Shown piece by piece: positions 13,727-18,100 of a stretch of DNA of 18,100 nt (positions are counted from its first letter, which is position 1; every line of letters begins with the position of its first letter). The notes under the pieces were generated by a model. The model did no database searches and was not told where the DNA came from. It saw nothing but the letters and a program-made list of their open reading frames with translations. The translations under genes were made by a program, and so were the position numbers. This DNA comes from Desulfobacterales bacterium (GTDB lineage Bacteria > Desulfobacterota > Desulfobacteria > Desulfobacterales > JAFDCJ01), in NCBI GenBank assembly GCA_020345785.1, contig CP070771.1, positions 4,464,845 to 4,482,944 on the forward strand, read 5' to 3'.

Positions 13727-15364
13727 GGCGCGCAACGCCTTGCGCGCTTCTTCGCGATCATCAAAATCTATCGTGGTATTGCCAAGTATCTGGTATGTCT
13801 CATGTCCTTTGCCGGCAATTATTACGGCATCGTTCGGCCGGGATGCCAATATTCCCAGCCCAATGGCGCGTCGGCGATCCGTCTCAACAATATAGCCCTT
13901 TTTATCAAAGCCCGTTTTCAAATCCTGAACCGAATATTGGACACCGCCCACCTTTTTGATACCCGGCAAAATCTGTTCGATGATGGCAGCCGGGTCCTCG
14001 GTGCGCGGATTGTCCGATGTCACAATCGACAGGTCGCAAAGCCGGGCGACGATCTCTCCCATCAGAGGGCGTTTTTCCCTGTCGCGGTCACCGCCGCAGC
14101 CAAATACGCAGATGATTCTGGCCGGTGCGATCTGTTTTAAGGCGGAAATAGCATTTTCCAGGGCATCCGGCGTATGGGCATAATCCACGTATACAAAGCG
14201 CCCACTTGAATTTTCAATGCTCTCAAGGCGGCCGGGTATGGCACCTAATGCCTCGATGCCCGCTTTTATGGCATCGAGTGCAATGCCCAGTGCTGCAGCT
14301 GCTCCGGTGGCACTGAGGATATTTGCAACATTATGAAACCCCACGAGGGGAGTTTTGAAATCAAAACTCCCCTGCGGGGTGGAAACCCTCCCATGGGTGC
14401 CCATTAATCCATATTGGGAGGTTTCGGCCTTAATTTCGCAATCCGGAGCAGAGCCGGTTTTAATAACCTGCATGGCAAGAATATTTGCAAGCTCCTTGCC
14501 TTTGGTGTCATCACAATTAACAACCGCCACGGCTCTGTTCTTTTTAGGTCCTGTGCCGAGATATTCGGTGAATAACCTTTTTTTGCTGGACCAGTAGGAT
14601 TGCATGTCGCCATGGAAGTCGAGATGATCCTGGCTCAAATTCGTAAAGACCGCCATGTCGAATCGACAGCCTCTAATCCGGTAAAGGTCCATGGCGTGGG
14701 AAGACGCTTCCATAATGACATGGGTGACACCTTCCTGCAGCATTTCCGACAGAATCCTCTGCAGATCCAGGGATTCCGGAGTCGTCATGGGATTGGGAAA
14801 TGTTTTGTCGGCATAGCGGTAATTTATGGTTCCGATCACTCCTACCTTGAAACCGGCGCACGACAAGATACTTTCGATTAAATAAGCGACGGTGGTCTTG
14901 CCGTTGGTACCGGTAATACCGATCAGGGTCATATGTTCCGAGGGGTGGCTAAAAAAACAGGCGGCCAAATCGGCCAGCCCCATGCGCGTATCCAGCACCT
15001 GTATGATGACCGGTTTGATTTTTATGGATGACGCCCCGCCAAGTTCGTAAGAGAACTGCCGTGGTTCCTTTTGAACCACCATCGCTGCCGCTCCCCTTTC
15101 CAAAGCCTGGTCGATATAATCATGTCCGTCAGCGCTGCGACCCACAACGGCAACAAACAGGCCATTCGGCTCAACCTCCTGGGCTCGGTAATGAATTGAA
15201 CCGATGTCGGTATCCGGCAAGCCGGCATCGGGCATAGAGCATAGGGCATAGCGAACCCTTTCAATACTTTTTGCGCTTTGCGCTTTGCGTTCCGCCTTCA
15301 GGCTGAACATTCCAAGGGGTTCAATTGCTTTTAATAAGGTTGAAAGCTTCACCCGTTCACCCAT
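13712..15364 (-). CDS. murE: UDP-MurNAc-L-Ala-D-Glu--DAP ligase MurE
   Basis: MurE adds the third stem residue to UDP-MurNAc-L-Ala-D-Glu. The DNPR motif in VTSDNPRTEDP points to meso-diaminopimelate as the substrate. The P-loop is GITGTNGKTTVAY (149-161), followed by TTPESLDLQ, MEASSHAMDLYR, FTNLSQDHLDFHG and VDYAHTPDALE. At 550 residues it is longer than the usual figure of about 490. Much of the excess is residues about 20-52, coded by a palindrome and heptamer words, inserted between the MKLSTLLKAI-like N-terminus and DIGSIHYRAQEVEPNGLFVAV. The ATG at 15364 overlaps the ftsI stop by 8 bp, indicating coupling; a GTG four codons later (VKLSTLL) is a possible alternative. The stop codon lies in a heptamer array. 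Confidence 0.97.
   Translation of the reverse strand: MGERVKLSTLLKAIEPLGMFSLKAERKAQSAKSIERVRYALCSMPDAGLPDTDIGSIHYRAQEVEPNGLFVAVVGRSADGHDYIDQALERGAAAMVVQKEPRQFSYELGGASSIKIKPVIIQVLDTRMGLADLAACFFSHPSEHMTLIGITGTNGKTTVAYLIESILSCAGFKVGVIGTINYRYADKTFPNPMTTPESLDLQRILSEMLQEGVTHVIMEASSHAMDLYRIRGCRFDMAVFTNLSQDHLDFHGDMQSYWSSKKRLFTEYLGTGPKKNRAVAVVNCDDTKGKELANILAMQVIKTGSAPDCEIKAETSQYGLMGTHGRVSTPQGSFDFKTPLVGFHNVANILSATGAAAALGIALDAIKAGIEALGAIPGRLESIENSSGRFVYVDYAHTPDALENAISALKQIAPARIICVFGCGGDRDREKRPLMGEIVARLCDLSIVTSDNPRTEDPAAIIEQILPGIKKVGGVQYSVQDLKTGFDKKGYIVETDRRRAIGLGILASRPNDAVIIAGKGHETYQILGNTTIDFDDREEARKALRAVSGP
15201..15290. repeat. palindrome and heptamers inserted in murE
   Basis: Outer CCGATG (15201-15206) pairs with CATCGG (15226-15231) around a CCGGC-AA-GCCGG hairpin (15214-15225). 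This is joined to GGGCATA/GAGCATA and GGGCATA (15230-15250), and further along TTTGCGC/TTTGCGC, TTTGCGT (15270-15290). The same word types fill intergenic gaps, but here they lie in frame in the murE N-terminal region. Confidence 0.8.
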
Positions 15365-17084
15365 TTGCCTTGGTTCCCACGGATACTCTGAATTTGGTTT
15401 TGTCGCTTTCAGGCGCGACGTTTAAATAGTTAAGTGTTTGTTGGGCGATATCTTTGAATACCGGTGCTGCGACAATGCCGCCGTAGAAAATTTCCTTGGG
15501 TTCATCAATGACGACCAGGATTGCAATTTGCGGATGATTGGCCGGTGTAAATCCCACAAATGACGCAACATGTTTGTTGTCCGAGTATTTTCCGTTTTCA
15601 TCCAGCTTGCGGGCGGTGCCGGTTTTGCCGCAAACCGAATATCCATCGAGAGCGGCATTGACGCCGGTACCGCCCTCGGTAATGACGGTTCTCATAATTT
15701 TTTTGACAATTCCGGCAGTTCGTGCCGAAACCACACGCCGCACCTGCCGGGGTTTGAAGGATTTAACAGGAAGGCCGTTTTGATCCGTAATCGACCCCAC
15801 GATATAAGGCTGCATCAGGACTCCATCATTGGCGATAGACGCAACCGCCGTAATCAATTGAACGGCAGAAACTGCGATTCCATGACCGAAAGAGATGGCG
15901 CCTATGTCTATATTCGACCAGGATGAATAATGGGAGAGACTGCCCGGTGTTTCACCCGGGCAGTCAATTCCTGTTTTTTCACCAAAACCAAAGTTGCGAA
16001 ATGTTTGATAAAGTCTTTTAGCTCCCACCTTTTCGCCGACTTTCACAGCCCCGATGTTGCTCGAAAACTTAATGATTTGCTGCAGTGACAGCCAGCCGTG
16101 CCGGCGGATATCATGAACAACGTTTTTTCCAATTTTGTAAGCGCCGTTCTCACAATAAAAAATATCATTTTCTTTGATGTTGCCATACTCCAGTGCTGCG
16201 GCGGCGCTGAAGATCTTGAAGGTCGATCCCGGCTCAAATGGATCGGTGATGGCCCGGTTGCGCCACCGTGATCGGTCGTATTCCAAATAGGAATTCGGAT
16301 TGAATGTCGGATAATGGGCAATGGCCAGTATGGCACCTGTCTGCGGCTGCATGACAATTGCCAAAGCGGAGCCGGCCGAATATTGATCGGCTGCCCGCTG
16401 CAGGGCGTTTTCAGTTATATACTGGATGGTACTGTCGATGGTCAGAACCAGGTTATGACCTCTGTTGGTCGCCAATTGACGATTTTCAGGGCTAAAACCG
16501 TTGCCCAGAGCATCCTTGAAAACCGTAAAATTTTTGTCAGCCCCCGTGAGTTGCCGGTTGTAATAAAACTCGATACCTTCCAAGCCTTCGCCGTCCAAGC
16601 CCGTAAAACCCAGTGCCTGGGCCGCCAGCGTCGTATTGGGGTAATAGCGGTTGTATTCCTGGATAAAATCAATGCCCGGCAAATCAAGATCTTTAACCAG
16701 ACTGGTTTCTTTGGCCGTTGTTTTGCGCTTGATCCAGACGAAGGATCTGTCGGACGCCAGTCGCATTTTGATTGCACGGGCATCCAACTTCAAAATCGCG
16801 GCCAGCGCCTTGGCGCTCGCTTTTACTTCCGTGACCCGCGACGGATGGGCGGCAATGGACGTCACATCTCCGCTAAGAGCCAGCTCCCGCATATTGCGGT
16901 CATAAATAGTGCCGCGTTTGCCGGATGTCGTTAATGATTTTTCATACTGATCCGTTGCTATTTGCGATAGCCACTGACTCCGATAAACCTGCAGGTGTAC
17001 CGCTTTGGCGATAATGGCCCCCAAGGCTCCCAAAAAGAAGAGACCCACCAGCAGGATTCGCAATTTTATATATTTATTTTCCAT
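15357..17084 (-). CDS. ftsI: peptidoglycan transpeptidase FtsI (PBP3-type)
   Basis: FtsI is the class B penicillin-binding protein that cross-links septal peptidoglycan with FtsW. The 575-residue product has a short basic cytoplasmic end, one membrane anchor at about 9-29, the PBP dimerisation domain (RGTIYDRNMRELA near 57-69; RYYPNTTLAAQALGF at about 146-160) and the transpeptidase domain. That domain carries the SxxK motif STFK with S287/K290, SxN as S341-S-N343 and KTG at 487-489. No PASTA domain follows, so a Spo/Pbp type with PASTA is excluded. The ATG at 17084 has no evident Shine-Dalgarno. ftsL is 139 bp upstream, and the 3' end overlaps murE by 8 bp. Confidence 0.96.
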   Translation of the reverse strand: MENKYIKLRILLVGLFFLGALGAIIAKAVHLQVYRSQWLSQIATDQYEKSLTTSGKRGTIYDRNMRELALSGDVTSIAAHPSRVTEVKASAKALAAILKLDARAIKMRLASDRSFVWIKRKTTAKETSLVKDLDLPGIDFIQEYNRYYPNTTLAAQALGFTGLDGEGLEGIEFYYNRQLTGADKNFTVFKDALGNGFSPENRQLATNRGHNLVLTIDSTIQYITENALQRAADQYSAGSALAIVMQPQTGAILAIAHYPTFNPNSYLEYDRSRWRNRAITDPFEPGSTFKIFSAAAALEYGNIKENDIFYCENGAYKIGKNVVHDIRRHGWLSLQQIIKFSSNIGAVKVGEKVGAKRLYQTFRNFGFGEKTGIDCPGETPGSLSHYSSWSNIDIGAISFGHGIAVSAVQLITAVASIANDGVLMQPYIVGSITDQNGLPVKSFKPRQVRRVVSARTAGIVKKIMRTVITEGGTGVNAALDGYSVCGKTGTARKLDENGKYSDNKHVASFVGFTPANHPQIAILVVIDEPKEIFYGGIVAAPVFKDIAQQTLNYLNVAPESDKTKFRVSVGTKANG

Positions 17085-17223
17085 TACAAATTAGGTTCTT
17101 ATTTTTGCTACTCTGATAATTTATAGCCGGTGCCTGATAAATGATAGCTTGGGTTTTAGGCCTTAATTAAAAAGGCTAACTTCATTAATTTTTGGCAATC
17201 TAGAGCATTTCAGGCATTTATAT
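17085..17223. other. short gap between ftsL and ftsI
   Basis: 139 bp, AT-rich. It has a weak stem-loop near 17159-17179 (TTAGCCTT with AAGGCCTAA on the minus strand, one bulge, no U-run). The 9-nt words of the ftsL-stop array (17205-17226) lie at the ftsL end. Confidence 0.45.
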
Positions 17224-17226
17224 TCA
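17205..17226. repeat. nonamer-like repeats at the ftsL stop
   Basis: GCATTTCAG and GCATTTATA are spaced by 9 nt and are followed by TTCAGGGCATT. On the minus strand the ftsL stop TGA (17224-17226) is part of AATGCCCTGAATATAAATG. Confidence 0.45.
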
Positions 17227-17535
17227 GGGCATTACGATTGTATGTTTCGCACTCGGCGAAATCAAACCCAGCTTTTCTCTGGCTATCTTTGAAATGCGTG
17301 CAGGTGATTTGAGACGCGCCAGTTCAATTTTTAAATTATCCCGCACCGTCGAGAGCTGCTGGTTCTTCTCCATCAGATCGGCGATATCATATTTAATCTG
17401 CGTGTACTGCACCCGGCACCACGTGTAGAAAAGAAGCTCGGCGATGAATACGATCATCAAAACCAGACAGGTCATAACCGCTTTCGGGTTGCGTTGCTTA
17501 AGCTTCTGCTTGCTGTTCTTTACTTTTTTTGACAC
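17224..17535 (-). CDS. ftsL: cell division protein FtsL
   Basis: FtsL is a small bitopic membrane protein that joins FtsB and FtsQ and activates FtsW/FtsI. The 103-residue product has the expected layout: a Lys-rich cytoplasmic tail (1-18), one membrane segment (about 19-39, MTCLVLMIVFIAELLFYTW), and a periplasmic coiled coil (about 45-78, with LMEKNQQLSTVRDNLKIELARL) ending in the ARISKIAREKLGL motif common to FtsL/FtsB-like proteins. The start is GTG at 17535 with no clear Shine-Dalgarno; the next Met is at the membrane segment, so GTG is favoured. The gene lies between rsmH and ftsI, which is the usual ftsL place and decides against FtsB. The last codons and the stop are made by a repeat. 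Confidence 0.88.
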   Translation of the reverse strand: MSKKVKNSKQKLKQRNPKAVMTCLVLMIVFIAELLFYTWCRVQYTQIKYDIADLMEKNQQLSTVRDNLKIELARLKSPARISKIAREKLGLISPSAKHTIVMP

Positions 17536-17578
17536 CAGAATAGTATAGAGTTGATTAGTTTATAAATTATTGCAGAAA

Positions 17579-17650
17579 GGCTGGGAGGCTTGGATGCCGG
17601 GAGGCGAGGCTTCTCAGCCTCCAATCCTGCAAGTTTCTCAGCCTCCTGTT
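17579..17650. repeat. nine-unit octamer array with orientation switch
   Basis: Units in phase 8: GGCTGGGA/GGCTTGGA, TGCCGGGA, GGCGAGGC, then TTCTCAGC/CTCCAATC, CTGCAAGT, TTCTCAGC, CTCCTGTT. The first units are the reverse complement type of the later ones, so a GGAGGC/GCCTCC hairpin (17601-17622) forms at the switch. Confidence 0.75.
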
Positions 17651-17698
17651 TCCCCGATTCCCCGTCTCTCCCCCTCTCCGTTTCACCTCTCCACGCCA

Positions 17699-17782
17699 TG
17701 CTCTATGCGCTCTGCTCTCTGCCCTTAGCTTCCCACCTTCTTACTCTCTGACTTTCTCACCATCTTGTTTTGCCTTCCCAGC
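17699..17782. repeat. heptamer array passing directly into octamers
   Basis: Four heptamers, TGCTCTA/TGCGCTC, TGCTCTC, TGCCCTT (17699-17726), are followed without a gap by seven octamers starting AGCTTCCC/ACCTTCTT and including TTCCCAGC (17775-17782). Confidence 0.7.
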
Positions 17783-17825
17783 CCCCAGCCTCAGCTTGCC
17801 GCGGCATAGTCCAACGGACGAAGAC

Positions 17826-17839
17826 GGGTCCTCAGTCCT
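17826..17839. repeat. heptamer pair after rsmH
   Basis: GGGTCCT/CAGTCCT lie 6 bp beyond the rsmH stop codon. The GTCCT/CAGTCCT words recur at the murC stop. Confidence 0.35.
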
Positions 17840-17845
17840 TCATAC

Positions 17846-18100
<255 letters not shown>

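Larger units (their letters stand above)
17536..17845. other. repeat-filled gap between rsmH and ftsL
   Basis: Most of these 310 bp are octamer and heptamer arrays: 17579-17650, 17699-17782 and 17826-17839. The array orientation flips near 17603-17611. The plus strand from 17611 on is strongly pyrimidine-rich. No gene is visible. Confidence 0.8.

Noticed and set aside
17159..17179. Terminator between ftsL and ftsI
   Set aside because: The stem is short, bulged and not followed by a U-run on the minus strand.

Overview
The window holds a nearly complete division and cell wall (dcw) cluster, all on the minus strand. Reading from the right edge in the direction of transcription the order is rsmH (3' part), ftsL, ftsI, murE, murF, mraY, murD, ftsW, murG, murC, ftsQ, ftsA, ftsZ, and then the 5' part of a B12-binding/radical SAM type gene that runs off the left edge. 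No complete plus-strand gene is supported. Gene order, the FtsZ C-terminal peptide, a DAP-type MurE and the radical SAM neighbour suit a Gram-negative Desulfobacterota (Desulfobacterales-like) bacterium. That placement is an inference from protein character and synteny, not from a search.

The genes cover the cytoplasmic steps of murein precursor synthesis (MurC, MurD, MurE and MurF ligases), the lipid steps (MraY, MurG), septal polymerisation (FtsW with FtsI) and the division machine (FtsL, FtsQ, FtsA, FtsZ). murB and ddl, often found between murC and ftsQ, are absent; that gap holds only repeats.

The unusual part is the DNA between the genes. Apart from two overlaps (ftsI/murE and murD/ftsW), the junctions are inflated to about 70-400 bp. 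Nearly all of them contain degenerate tandem arrays with a strict period of 7, 8 or 9 nt. At least nine different word families can be told apart. Several arrays supply or touch the stop codon of the upstream gene, and three run up to the start codon of the downstream gene, where no Shine-Dalgarno sequence is visible. Two array/palindrome patches lie in frame inside murD and murE and appear as extra low-complexity segments in those proteins. Some gaps are framed by inverted arms or hold long hairpins: 677-1008, 6285-6468, 7610-7768, 10370-10425, 10517-10594 and 13360-13420.

Region by region: 1-612 radical SAM N-terminal part; 613-1011 inverted-repeat gap; 1012-4568 ftsZ, ftsA, ftsQ; 4569-4902 repeat gap in the murB position; 4903-8898 murC, murG, ftsW; 8896-10334 murD; 10335-10694 gap with two hairpins; 10695-13313 mraY, murF; 13314-13711 gap; 13712-17084 murE, ftsI; 17085-17535 short gap and ftsL; 17536-17845 repeat gap; 17846-18100 rsmH end.
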